Origin: JALORV01 sp963791235
Lineage (GTDB): Bacteria > Pseudomonadota > Gammaproteobacteria > Burkholderiales > Burkholderiaceae_F
Direction of reading: 5' to 3'
Assembly: GCA_963791235.1 (NCBI GenBank)
Contig: CAWBRW010000029.1
Span: 310,001 to 374,000 of the forward strand
Length of the DNA: 64,000 nucleotides
A program made the position numbers and the translations under genes. Positions 23,622-32,493 of this stretch are shown here, one piece after another (positions within the stretch are counted from its first letter, which is position 1; every line of letters begins with the position of its first letter). Under the pieces are notes generated by a model. That model was not told where the DNA came from and did not search any database. It saw nothing but the letters and a program-made list of their open reading frames with translations.

Positions 23622-24852
23622 ATGTCGAAGTGGATTGCGAGCAGCCGGTCAATGCTGTGCGGTGCCGTTGCGGGTGTGGTACTCACGGCGGTGCGGCGGG
23701 GGTGGCGGATCGACAGCCCCTGTCGCCCCGGTGCCGGTTCCGGCCCCGGGTACGGGCAACGGAACGGTGCGAGTTGCGTTGACGGACGCGCCTGCGTGCG
23801 GTTACGACCAGGTGAACGTAACGGTCGAGCGTGTTCGCTTCCACATGAGTGCCGGGGCCGGCGACAACGATGCGGGCTGGACCGACATCGTGCTGAATCC
23901 CGTGCGCAAGATCGACCTGCTGACGCTCACCAATGGCGTCATTGCAGACCTGGGACAGACGACGCTGCCGGCCGGCCTATACACGCAGATCAGGATGGTG
24001 CTGAGTCCCAACGGCGGCGGCAGCCCGGGCAATTCCGTGGTCCCGCGCGGGGGATCGGAAATGCCGCTGGCCACGCCGAGCGGCACGCAGAGCGGACTGA
24101 AACTGATCAACAGCTTTACCGTCGAGCCGGGCAAGCTGACCGACGTGCTGCTCGACTTCGACGCCTGCAAGTCGATCGTCCAGAGGGGCAACGGCACGTA
24201 CGGACTGAAACCGGTCATCCATGTCATTCCGCGCACCGGCGCAGCGATAGCGGGTTACGTCCAGACCGGCCTGACCGGCATCACGATCAGCGCACAGAAA
24301 AATGGCGTCGTGCTCCGCGCGACGCAGCCGAACGCAAACGGTCAGTTCATGCTCGCGCCGGTCGACCCGACCAAGGCGCCGTACGATATCGTGGTCACCG
24401 GAGCCGGCCTGACGACCGCGGTCATCACCGGCGTCCCGGGCACGCAGGACCAGACCACGACCGTGAGTTCTCTTGCAGCACCAGTCACGATGTTGCCATC
24501 ACCGGTCGGGACGGTCAGCGGCCTAGTCGGCCCGACAGCGGCCGCAGCGACCGGCTCGGTACGGGCATTGCAGTCGGTCAGCGCAACGACTACGGTCGAA
24601 GTGGCCCACACGAACACGAATCCGACCACGGGTGAGCACTCGTTGACGCTGCCGACCGCCGCGCCCCGCCTGATGAGTTACTCCAACCCGGTCGTGACGC
24701 CTCTGCCTTTGGTGCCGCAGGACCCACGTGCTGCGAAGTACACGCTGGAGGCCTCGGCGACGGGCTATGTGGCGAAGCAGGGCAGCGAAATCACGGTGTC
24801 GAGCAGCACGCCGCTCACCGGTCAGGACTTCACCCTGGTCGTGGCGCCGTAG
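23622..24852 (+). CDS. DUF4382 lipoprotein (frameshifted after signal peptide)
   Basis: The start at ATG 23622 follows GGAGGAATGAG. The signal peptide reads to VVLTA, then one extra G within 23688-23691 throws the frame. Removing it gives a perfect lipobox LTAC followed by GGGGG and continues to TAG at 24852, about 409 residues. The DUF4382 domain (GTVRVALTDAPACGYDQVNVTVERVRFH) covers about residues 45-190 and is followed by a Ser/Thr/Val-rich region with carboxypeptidase-like folds (AGYVQTGLTGITI). Family members are surface or periplasmic lipoproteins of unknown role. As read, the gene is broken; a base-calling error is likely. Confidence 0.75.
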
Positions 24853-24874
24853 GCTCCGGCCGGTATGGAACAAA

Positions 24875-24892
24875 GCGGCCCGTGAGGGCCGC
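24875..24892 (-). terminator. Hairpin terminator after gatB
   Basis: GCGGCCC-GTGA-GGGCCGC is a 7-bp perfect stem between converging genes. Read on the minus strand it is followed by TTTGTT, so it serves gatB best; on the plus strand there is no T run. Confidence 0.65.
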
Positions 24893-24902
24893 GGGTACTT
24901 CC

Positions 24903-26370
24903 TCAGCCGGCCAGTCGCCGCCGCAGGATCTCGTTGACCTGCGCCGGGTTGGCCTTGCCCTTCGTGGCCTTCATCACCTGGCCGACCAGCGCGTTGAAGG
25001 CCTTTTCCTTGCCGGCGCGGAACTCCTCGACGGACTTCGCGTTGGCCGCCAGCACCTCGTCGACGATCTTCTCGATCGCGCCGGCATCGGAGATCTGACG
25101 TCAGTCCGCGCGCATCGATGATCGCGTCGGCGCTCGCGGCTTCGCCCGCCCAGAGTGCCGCGAACACGTCCTTGGCGGTCTTGTTGTTGATCGTGCCATC
25201 CAGCACGCGCTGAATCAGGCCAGCCAGTTGCGTCGGTGACAGCGGCGCGGCCGCGACGGCGAGGTCGGAGGCGTTGAGCGCCGCCGAAAATTCGCCCATC
25301 ACCCAGTTGGCAGCGACTTTCTTGTCGGCCACCGCCGCTGCCACGCTTTCAAAGTAGCCGGCGAGTTCCTTCGCCGCGGTCAGCGTCTGCGCGTCGTAAT
25401 CGGAGAGAGCGTACTCACGCACGAAGCGCTCGCGCATCGCCCCGGGCAGCTCTGGCAGCTCACCGCGCACACGATCGATCCATTCAGGCGCGATCTCAAG
25501 CGGCAGCAGATCAGGATCCGGGAAGTAGCGATAGTCCATCGCGTCTTCCTTGCTGCGCATCGACCGCGTCTCGTTGCGGTCCGGGTCGTAGAGCCGGGTT
25601 TCCTGATTGACGGTGCCGCCGTCTTCGATCAATTCGATCTGCCTCTGTGCCTCGAACTCGATCGCCTGCTGCATGAAGCGGAAGCTGTTGAGGTTCTTGA
25701 TCTCGCAGCGCGTTCCGAACTCGGCCTGCCCGACCGGCCGTACCGAAACGTTGGCATCGCAGCGGAACGAGCCTTCCTGCATGTTGCCGTCGCAGATCCC
25801 GAGCCAGACCACCAGAGAGTGCAGCGCCTTGGCATAAGCGATCGCCTCCGCGGCGGCGCCGCTGATGCTCGCGACGCGGATGTCGGGCTCGGACACGATT
25901 TCCAGCAGCGGCGTGCCGGCACGGTTCAGATCGATGCCGGACATGCCGTGGAAGTCCTCGTGCAGGGATTTGCCGGCGTCTTCTTCCAGATGCGCGCGCG
26001 TCAGCCGCATCGTCTTGATGTAGGCATCGCCGCCCTTCGGCTGCACGACAAAGGTCAGCCTGCCGCCCTGCACGACCGGAATCTCGTACTGGCTGATCTG
26101 GTAGCCCTTCGGAAGGTCCGGATAGAAGTAGTTCTTGCGCGCAAAGATGCTGCGCGGGGCGATCGTGGCGCCTATGGCGAGACCGAAACGGATCGCACGT
26201 TCGACCGCGCCGCGGTTGAGTACCGGGAGCGTGCCCGGCAGTGCCACGTCGATGACGCTGGCCTGCGAGTTTGGCGCGGCGCCGAACGCGGTCGAAGCGG
26301 CGGAAAAGATCTTGCTCGCGGTCGTCAGTTGCGCATGTGTCTCCAGGCCGATCACCACTTCCCACGCCAT
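24903..26370 (-). CDS. gatB: Aspartyl/glutamyl-tRNA(Asn/Gln) amidotransferase subunit B (frameshifted)
   Basis: GatB binds the mischarged tRNA and activates its carboxyl group with ATP. The N-terminal part (MAWEVVIGLETHAQL, then ALPGTLPVLN, KNYFYPDLPKGYQISQYE) is intact. At about base 25098 one extra base appears: the normal IDARGLTQISDAGAIEKIV is reached only by dropping it, and the tail then reads to a TGA at 24903-24905 (ending RRRLAG), about 488 residues in all. Without the fix the protein runs far past its normal end into nonsense. Since gatCAB is usually essential in bacteria lacking GlnRS or AsnRS, a sequencing error is more likely than real loss. Confidence 0.9.
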
Positions 26371-26380
26371 TGCGATGCTC

Positions 26381-27484
26381 CTAGTGCAGGGTCTCGACGG
26401 GATCGCCAGCGAGCAGGCGCCGCGCCTCGCGTTGCTCGTGCGCGTAGGTCTCCCATGCCATGCCGGCCAGCACACGGTGCTGCTCAGCCTCGGCTGCCCG
26501 TCCCATGGTCTTCAATGCCGCCGCGAGGTTGCCATGGACGATGGCGCGGACGTCGGACGGCGTCGATTCGTCCACTCGCTTCAGGGCAGCGACCAACTGG
26601 GCGAGCCCTTCCTCGCGGCGTCCGAGTTCGATCAGGCACTGCCCCCGGTCCGCCTCGGCAGCCGTCACCTCATGCAGGAAACCGTCGCCCTCGGCGCTCG
26701 GCAGGTGCGCCTCGTACAGCGTCAGCGCATCGTCGTAGCGACGCTGCAGTACCCGCATTTCGGCGAGCAGCAGGTGGTCCAGTGTCGTGTCCGGTCCGCC
26801 TGGTAGACCACTGGCAAAGGCAATGCTTTTCTGCAAGGCGTCGACCGCTGCATTCAGCGCGCGCGTTTCCAATTCGCCCAGCGCAGCGGCCTGGCGCGTG
26901 TGCGCTGCATGGGTCAGCGCCGAGCGCTGCAGCCAGCTGGACATCGCAATGTCGTCGCCGAGTTCGCGAACGACACCTTCGGCCTCGCGAAGCAGGCGCG
27001 CGGCTTCCTCATAGTCGTAGGCGTCCTGGTGCAGAGTTCCGAGCGCAAGGAACGCCCGATAGCGGGATTCCAGCGTGGCCTCGCGATTGCGCAGCACACT
27101 GCGCGCGAAGCGTGCCGCGGCACGCACGTCGCCCTCGCGCTGCATGAACAGCGCCAGGGCGGACTCGCACTCGCCGACCAGGGTAAGGTCCGTCGCGTCA
27201 TGGCGCGCGCGTTCGACCACCTCAAGCATGACCACCTGCGCCTCCGCGAAGCGCTTGGCGAAGTACATGCGGATCGCGCTGGCATAGTCATAGCGCAGCC
27301 GCACCGCCGCCGGCACGTCGTCAGGCAGTTCGCGCAGCGCGTTTTCGAGCGCCTCGCGGGCCTGCTCGGCACGTCCCAGACGTGCGAGCAGCACGACGCG
27401 GTCCTGCAGCCAACGGGCACGCTCCAGCGGGTCGCTCGTGGCATCGAGCAATCTCTGATTGGCGTCGAGCAGGCGCTGCGACAT
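26381..27484 (-). CDS. TPR-like repeat protein inside the gat cluster
   Basis: A 367-residue all-helical protein without signal peptide. It consists of repeated 34-36-residue helix pairs with small residues at TPR positions (for example AEQAREALENALRELP, YRAFLALGTLHQDAYDYEEAARLL, RYDDALTLYEAHLP, AALKTMGRAAEAEQ). It is encoded between gatA and gatB, ten bases before the gatB start and six bases after gatA, so it is probably translated from the same transcript. TPR proteins are scaffolds for protein-protein contact; a partner cannot be read from the sequence. Confidence 0.75.
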   Translation of the reverse strand: MSQRLLDANQRLLDATSDPLERARWLQDRVVLLARLGRAEQAREALENALRELPDDVPAAVRLRYDYASAIRMYFAKRFAEAQVVMLEVVERARHDATDLTLVGECESALALFMQREGDVRAAARFARSVLRNREATLESRYRAFLALGTLHQDAYDYEEAARLLREAEGVVRELGDDIAMSSWLQRSALTHAAHTRQAAALGELETRALNAAVDALQKSIAFASGLPGGPDTTLDHLLLAEMRVLQRRYDDALTLYEAHLPSAEGDGFLHEVTAAEADRGQCLIELGRREEGLAQLVAALKRVDESTPSDVRAIVHGNLAAALKTMGRAAEAEQHRVLAGMAWETYAHEQREARRLLAGDPVETLH

Positions 27485-27490
27485 CGCTTC

Positions 27491-28972
27491 TCAGACGCCG
27501 GCCGGCAGGCGCTGATGCCAGTCGGTCGCTTGCTGGTAGGCGTGCGCCACGCCCAGCAGCTTGGCCTCCTCGCAGTAGTTCGCGATCAGCTGCAGGCCGA
27601 CCGGCCGACGGTGATTGACCGGCCCGCTGCCAAAGCCGCAGGGAATGCTCATCGACGGCACGCCGGCGAGGCTGCCCGGCACCGTGTACAGATCGGCCAT
27701 GTACATCGCGACCGGATCGGCCGCCTTTTCACCGAAGCCGAACGCGACGCTGGTCGTCACCGGGCCCGCGATGACGTCGCACTGTGCGAAGGCGCGCTGA
27801 AATTCGTTGGCGATCAGCCGCCGCACTTTCATCGCCTTTATGAAATAGGCGTCGTAGTAGCCGTGCGACAGTACATAGGTGCCGATCAGGATGCGGCGCT
27901 TCGGTTCGTCGCCGAAGCCTTCGGCGCGCGACCTGCGGATCATGTCCTTGAGATCCGCATACTGCTTGGCGCGATGGCCGTAACGCACGCCATCGAAGCG
28001 CGCCAGGTTGCTTGACGCTTCCGCTGGGGCGATGACGTAATAGACGGGGATGCCGAGTTCGGCATTGGGCAGCGAGATCGGCACCAGCGTGGCGCCGAGC
28101 TTCTCGTACTCGGCAAGCGCCGCGCGCACCGCGGCTTCGACATCGGGCTGCAGGCCGGCCTCAAAGAACTCCTTGGGCACGCCGATTTTCAGCCCCTTGA
28201 CCGACATGCCAAGCGAGCGCGTGTAATCCTCCGCCGGCCGATCGAGGCTGGTCGAATCCTTCGGATCGAACCCGAGCATCGCGTTGAAGACCAGCGCGGC
28301 GTCTTCGGCCGTCAGAGTCATCAGCCCCGCGGTGTCCAGGCTGGAAGCAAAAGCGATCATTCCCCACCGGGAGGGCCGGCCGTAGGTGGGCTTGGTGCCG
28401 GTTATGCCGGCGAACGCCGCCGGCTCGCGGATCGAGCCGCCGGTGTCGGTCGCGGTCGCGACTGGCGCGATGCGTGCAGCCACGGCTGCGGCCGATCCGC
28501 CCGAGGACCCACCGGGCACGGCACCGTGATCCCACGGATTGAGCACATTGCCGTAGGCGCTGTTCTCGTTGCTCGAGCCCATCGCGAACTCGTCGCAGTT
28601 GAGCTTGCCCAGCGTCACCATGCCGGCGCGCGACAGGTTGTCGACCACGGTCGCATCGAACGGGCTCATGTAGCCCTTGAGGATCCGGCTCGACGCCGTC
28701 GACGCAAAGTCCTTGGTGACGAAGATGTCCTTGTGCGCGATCGGGATGCCGGTCAGCGGCGTCGCGTCGCCGCGGGCGATGCGCCCGTCGGCGGCCGCCG
28801 CCTGCGCCAGCGTCACCTCGGGGCGCACATCGAGGAACGCGTTGAGCACCTTTTGCTGCTCCATCCGCGCCAGGAAGGCACGCGCGAGTTCGACGGCCGA
28901 TACCTCCCGTGCCGCGAGCAGCCGGGACAACTGCGCTAGCGTTGTCCGTGCAAGATCCAAGGTGCCCGTCAT
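27491..28972 (-). CDS. gatA: Aspartyl/glutamyl-tRNA(Asn/Gln) amidotransferase subunit A
   Basis: A 493-residue amidase of the GatCAB complex, which releases ammonia from glutamine. The Ser-cisSer-Lys triad is visible: Lys in GIPIAHKDIF, Ser in PGGSSGGSAAAV and the nucleophile Ser in TDTGGSIREPA. FVMGSSNENSAYG-like text (FAMGSSNENSAYG) and GMIAFASSLD are typical. Its start overlaps the gatC stop by four bases. Full length. Confidence 0.96.
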   Translation of the reverse strand: MTGTLDLARTTLAQLSRLLAAREVSAVELARAFLARMEQQKVLNAFLDVRPEVTLAQAAAADGRIARGDATPLTGIPIAHKDIFVTKDFASTASSRILKGYMSPFDATVVDNLSRAGMVTLGKLNCDEFAMGSSNENSAYGNVLNPWDHGAVPGGSSGGSAAAVAARIAPVATATDTGGSIREPAAFAGITGTKPTYGRPSRWGMIAFASSLDTAGLMTLTAEDAALVFNAMLGFDPKDSTSLDRPAEDYTRSLGMSVKGLKIGVPKEFFEAGLQPDVEAAVRAALAEYEKLGATLVPISLPNAELGIPVYYVIAPAEASSNLARFDGVRYGHRAKQYADLKDMIRRSRAEGFGDEPKRRILIGTYVLSHGYYDAYFIKAMKVRRLIANEFQRAFAQCDVIAGPVTTSVAFGFGEKAADPVAMYMADLYTVPGSLAGVPSMSIPCGFGSGPVNHRRPVGLQLIANYCEEAKLLGVAHAYQQATDWHQRLPAGV

Positions 28973-29256
28973 TCGATGACGCGCGGCACGAGGAACAGGC
29001 CGTCCTGCTGCTCGGGTGCGTTGGCCAGGTTCGCGGTTCGCTCGTCGCCGACAGCCACGATGTCATCGCGCAGGCGCTGGGCTCCACCGAGCGGGTGCGC
29101 CATCGGCTCGATGTTGTCGGTGTCGACGGCCTGCATGCGCTCGATCATGCGGAAGATGTCGTTCAGCTGTTCGAGCACGCGCTGCGCCTCGGTCTCGGTC
29201 ACGTCGATGCGGGCGAGGTCAGCGATGCGACGAATCTGCGCAAGGTCGAGGGCCAT
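28969..29256 (-). CDS. gatC: Aspartyl/glutamyl-tRNA(Asn/Gln) amidotransferase subunit C
   Basis: A 95-residue GatC, the small subunit that clamps GatA and GatB together. The family pattern is present: helical start with IRRIADLARIDVTE, LNDIFRMIERMQAVDT, and the C-terminal LRDD followed by the extended FLVPRVIE that packs on GatA. ATG 29256 is chosen over an upstream in-frame start because homologues begin at MALDL. First gene of the gat operon, divergent from mreB. Confidence 0.93.
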   Translation of the reverse strand: MALDLAQIRRIADLARIDVTETEAQRVLEQLNDIFRMIERMQAVDTDNIEPMAHPLGGAQRLRDDIVAVGDERTANLANAPEQQDGLFLVPRVIE

Positions 29257-29455
29257 CGGGGTGGGCGGGGTGGCTGAAGCGGAATTACGGGGTGGATGAC
29301 CGCTGCGTAAGCCTTTCAAAACAAGCGTTTGCAGCGGGTTTGTTGTGTGATTAGTTTATCATCGCGCATTCTCTCCAGACTCTGCGCGCTTCTGGGGGAT
29401 CGCAGCGCCTATTCAGGGCGCACCTCGGGACGCAGCGCAGCCACCAAAGGCAGTC

Positions 29456-30499
29456 ATGTTCGGTTTTCTCCGCAGCTATTTTTCCAACGACCTCGCGATC
29501 GATCTCGGCACGGCCAACACGCTGATCTACGTGCGTGGCAAGGGCATCGTGCTCGATGAGCCTTCGGTGGTTGCAATTCGCCAGGAAGGCGGCCCCAACG
29601 GCAAGCGCACGATCCAGGCCGTTGGCAAGACAGCCAAGCAGATGCTCGGCAAGGTCCCGGGCAACATCGAGGCGATACGCCCGATGAAGGACGGCGTGAT
29701 TGCCGACTTCACCGTGACCGAGCAGATGCTCAAGCAGTTCATCAAGATGGTGCATCCATCGAGCCTGTTTGCGCCCAATCCGCGCATCATCATCTGCGTG
29801 CCGTGCGGTTCCACCCAGGTCGAGCGCCGCGCTATCAAGGAATCGGCGGAAGCAGCCGGTGCTTCACAGGTGTTCCTGATCGAGGAGCCCATGGCGGCAG
29901 CGATCGGCGCCGGGCTCCCGGTATCGGAGGCGTCGGGCTCGATGGTGGTCGATATCGGCGGCGGCACTACCGAGGTCGGCGTCATCTCGCTGGGCGGCAT
30001 GGTCTACAAAGGCTCGGTCCGTGTCGGCGGTGACAAGTTCGATGAAGCGATCATCAACTACATCCGCCGCAATTACGGCATGCTGATCGGTGAGCCGACG
30101 GCCGAACTCATCAAAAAGGAAATCGGCTCGGCGTTTCCGGGCTCCGAAGTGCGCGAGATGGAAGTCAAGGGGCGCAACCTCTCGGAAGGCATTCCGCGCA
30201 GCTTCACGATCTCCAGCAACGAAATTCTCGAAGCGTTGACCGATCCGCTCAACCAGATCGTCTCCAGCGTGAAGATTGCGCTCGAACAGACGCCCCCCGA
30301 GCTGGGTGCGGACATCGCCGACCGCGGGATGATGCTCACCGGCGGCGGCGCGCTGCTGCGCGATCTTGACCGACTGCTGATGGAAGAGACTGGCTTGCCC
30401 GTCGTCGTCGCCGAAGAACCGCTCACCTGCGTCGTGCGCGGCTGCGGTATCGCGCTCGAGCGCATGGACAAGCTCGGCACCATCTTCGCGACCGGTTGA
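29456..30499 (+). CDS. mreB: Rod shape-determining protein MreB
   Basis: A 347-residue actin homologue that forms membrane-bound filaments and guides elongasome movement. Phosphate-1 loop AIDLGTANTLIYV, phosphate-2 VVDIGGGTTEVGVIS and adenosine motif MLTGGGALLRDLD are intact, and the N terminus MFGFLRSYF is the amphipathic membrane anchor. Between the gatC and mreB starts are about 200 bases; TTGCAG-17-TAGTTT at 29329-29357 and TATCAT at 29357-29362 are weak promoter candidates. First gene of the rod cluster. Confidence 0.97.
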   Translation: MFGFLRSYFSNDLAIDLGTANTLIYVRGKGIVLDEPSVVAIRQEGGPNGKRTIQAVGKTAKQMLGKVPGNIEAIRPMKDGVIADFTVTEQMLKQFIKMVHPSSLFAPNPRIIICVPCGSTQVERRAIKESAEAAGASQVFLIEEPMAAAIGAGLPVSEASGSMVVDIGGGTTEVGVISLGGMVYKGSVRVGGDKFDEAIINYIRRNYGMLIGEPTAELIKKEIGSAFPGSEVREMEVKGRNLSEGIPRSFTISSNEILEALTDPLNQIVSSVKIALEQTPPELGADIADRGMMLTGGGALLRDLDRLLMEETGLPVVVAEEPLTCVVRGCGIALERMDKLGTIFATG

Positions 30500-30552
30500 T
30501 GTCGACACGACGGCCTGTCCTCGTCGTGCCTTTCCTGCCGTTGAAGTCCAAG

Positions 30553-30580
30553 AGATCGTGTGGCTTCGCCACCGATCTTT
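30553..30580 (+). terminator. UUCG-capped hairpin after mreB
   Basis: AGATCG, a one-base bulge, then GTGGC-TTC-GCCAC-CGATCT, followed by TTTG. The stem has a stable cap but only a short T run, so it is a partial terminator or a stability element between mreB and mreC. Confidence 0.5.
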
Positions 30581-30591
30581 TGCTGTTTGAG

Positions 30592-30621
30592 CACGCGAAA
30601 GTAGGTTTGCACTTTCGCGTG
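30592..30621 (+). repeat. Hairpin directly before the mreC start
   Basis: CACGCGAAAGT-aggtttgc-ACTTTCGCGTG is a perfect 11-bp stem ending eight bases before the mreC ATG (30630). No Shine-Dalgarno is visible in the remaining eight bases, so the stem covers the region where a ribosome would dock. Confidence 0.7.
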
Positions 30622-30629
30622 ACTTTGTA

Positions 30630-31529
30630 ATGGACGGCCCACCGCCGCTATTCAACCAGGGCGTATCGGCTCGCGCGCGGCTGGCGTTCTTTTCGTTCCT
30701 CGCTGTCGCGCTGATCATCATTGACTCCCGCATCAAGGTGCTGGAAACCGTGCGCGTGGGACTTGGCGTCGTGCTCTATCCGGTCCAGCAGGCGCTTCTC
30801 GTGCCCGGCCGCATCGTCGGTGCGGTGGGTGACTACTTCACGTCGGTCTCGGCGTTGCAGCGGGAAAATGAGTCACTGAAGCGCAGGCAGGTCGAGGGTG
30901 CCCAGGCGCTGTTGCAGGCGCAACAGATGGCCGAGGAAAACAATCGCCTGCGCAAGCTTCTCAGCGCTCGCGAGCGGTCGGGCAACCGAGCGATCCTCGG
31001 CACCGTCCTCTACGAATCCCGCGATCGCTTCTCCCACAAGATCGTGCTTCATGTTGGAACCGACGATGGCGTGCGCGCAGGCCATCCGGTTGTCGACGAC
31101 ATCGGGGTGGTGGGCCAGGTCACCCGGGCGTTCAACAGCACCGCCGAGGTGACGCTGCTCACCGACAAGGATCAATCGATTCCGATCCAGATCGTGCGCA
31201 ACGGCTTGCGCGGAGTGGCGTTCGGTGGTGCGGACCCGGGCACGCTCGATCTGCGGTTCATGGCGGCCAATGCCGATGTCGAACACGGCGACCTCGCGGT
31301 GACGTCGGGGCTGGACGGGGTCTATCCGCAGGGGCTTCCGGTCGGACGCGTCGGACTGGTCGAGCGAGCGGCCAAGGACCAGTTCGCGCGCATCGTCCTG
31401 ACGCCCGCGGCAGGCGTCGAGAACCACACTCACCTTCTGGTGCTTCTGGTGGAGGCCAGCCAGCGGCCCGCGCCACCGCCTGCAGCACAACCTGAAGCAG
31501 GGGCGCGACGTGCCCCCGCCAAGCGATGA
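30630..31529 (+). CDS. mreC: Rod shape-determining protein MreC
   Basis: A 299-residue single-pass inner-membrane protein of the elongasome. An N-terminal helix (LAFFSFLAVALIIIDSRI) is followed by a periplasmic coiled coil (ALQRENESLKRRQ to ENNRLRKLLSARE) and the two-barrel MreC domain (VLYESRDRFSHKIVLHVG, then VVGQVTRAFNSTAEVTLLTD). MreC activates PBP2. The C terminus is Pro/Ala-rich and ends RRAPAKR. Its stop overlaps the mreD start by four bases. Confidence 0.95.
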   Translation: MDGPPPLFNQGVSARARLAFFSFLAVALIIIDSRIKVLETVRVGLGVVLYPVQQALLVPGRIVGAVGDYFTSVSALQRENESLKRRQVEGAQALLQAQQMAEENNRLRKLLSARERSGNRAILGTVLYESRDRFSHKIVLHVGTDDGVRAGHPVVDDIGVVGQVTRAFNSTAEVTLLTDKDQSIPIQIVRNGLRGVAFGGADPGTLDLRFMAANADVEHGDLAVTSGLDGVYPQGLPVGRVGLVERAAKDQFARIVLTPAAGVENHTHLLVLLVEASQRPAPPPAAQPEAGARRAPAKR

Positions 31530-32125
31530 GTTCCCCCTTCCGCGTGCGTCAATGGATGCGCGATACGTTCGCGCTGCGTCCGACCGATCCGATGGATGCC
31601 ATCGGCCGTGGCACGGTGCGTCGCGAGTACCTGCTGCGCCCGGCGAACCCGCTGTTCATCTGGTTCTCGCTGGTCATTGCCTTGCTGATGAACCTTATGC
31701 CGTGGGGACGCAATGCATTCGCGCCAGACGTACTTGCGCTGGGGCTGGTGTTCTGGAACGTGCATCAGCCGCGCCGCGTTGGCATGGGCGCCGCCTTCGT
31801 CTTTGGACTGCTGATGGACGTGCATGAGGGTGCCTTGTTCGGACAGCACGCGCTCGCGTACACGATCGTTTCCTACGGCGCGATCACGCTGCACCGTCGT
31901 ATCCAGTGGTTTCCGCTGGGTGCGCAGGCCCTGCATGTCCTGCCCCTGCTGCTCATTGCGCAACTGGCAGCGCTCGCGATCCGAATGTGGGTCGGCGGCG
32001 AATGGCCTGGCTGGATCTACTTTGCGCAGAGCTTCGTCGGTACCGCGCTCTGGCCACTGGTCGCCTGGCTGTTGCTGGCGCCACAGCGGCGGCCGGTCGA
32101 TCGGGACGAAACCCGCCCGATATAG
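31526..32125 (+). CDS. mreD: Rod shape-determining protein MreD
   Basis: A 199-residue polytopic membrane protein with about five helices and a basic N terminus. It has the family pattern NPLFIWFSLVIALLMNLMPWG, PDVLALGLVFWNVHQPRRVG (the conserved W and P-R region), and GLLMDVHEGALFGQHAL. MreD belongs to the MreBCD elongasome complex and balances MreC activity. Starts inside the mreC stop. A foldback repeat begins one base after its stop codon. Confidence 0.93.
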   Translation: MSSPFRVRQWMRDTFALRPTDPMDAIGRGTVRREYLLRPANPLFIWFSLVIALLMNLMPWGRNAFAPDVLALGLVFWNVHQPRRVGMGAAFVFGLLMDVHEGALFGQHALAYTIVSYGAITLHRRIQWFPLGAQALHVLPLLLIAQLAALAIRMWVGGEWPGWIYFAQSFVGTALWPLVAWLLLAPQRRPVDRDETRPI

Positions 32126-32126
32126 C

Positions 32127-32486
32127 GGCGTCGCTCGTGTACGCGACCGCTGCGCGGTCGCACGTGCACTCGCTCCGATTAGTTGGTCGGCTCCGCTCCG
32201 GAGCGGCCGCGCGCTCCGCCGAAGGTCCCAACCCCACGCACTCCACCCCGCGACGCACCTCGCAGTGCCAGAATTTTCTTTCCCTCCTCGCCGGGCGAGG
32301 AGGGTGCAGGGAGGAGTGCGCGCTCGGCGAGAGGGCTAGGGTGAGTGCCGTGCTGTTGAAGGTCGGCGGAGCGCGCGGCCGCTCCGGAGCGCAGCCGACT
32401 GATTCAAGGTGAGCGCGCGCACAGCGCGCGTACCGGAGCGAGTGCACGTGCGATCGGCGCAACCGATCGCGTACACGAGCGACGCC
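32127..32486. repeat. Foldback (MITE-like) repeat element, about 360 bp
   Basis: The two ends are inverted copies. GGCGTCGCTCGTGTACGCGA at the left is repeated exactly, in reverse complement, at the right end (to 32486). Near-identical internal arms follow (CTCCGGAGCGGCCGCGCGCT at about 32197-32216 and its counterpart at about 32366-32385). Arms run about 32127-32232 and 32355-32486 with length differences. The centre holds CCCTCCTCGCC-G-GGCGAGGAGGG, a perfect 11-bp stem (32282-32304). No transposase or credible protein is encoded. It lies exactly between the stop codons of mreD and the lipoprotein gene. No clear target-site duplication. Confidence 0.75.
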
Positions 32487-32493
32487 TCGCAAT

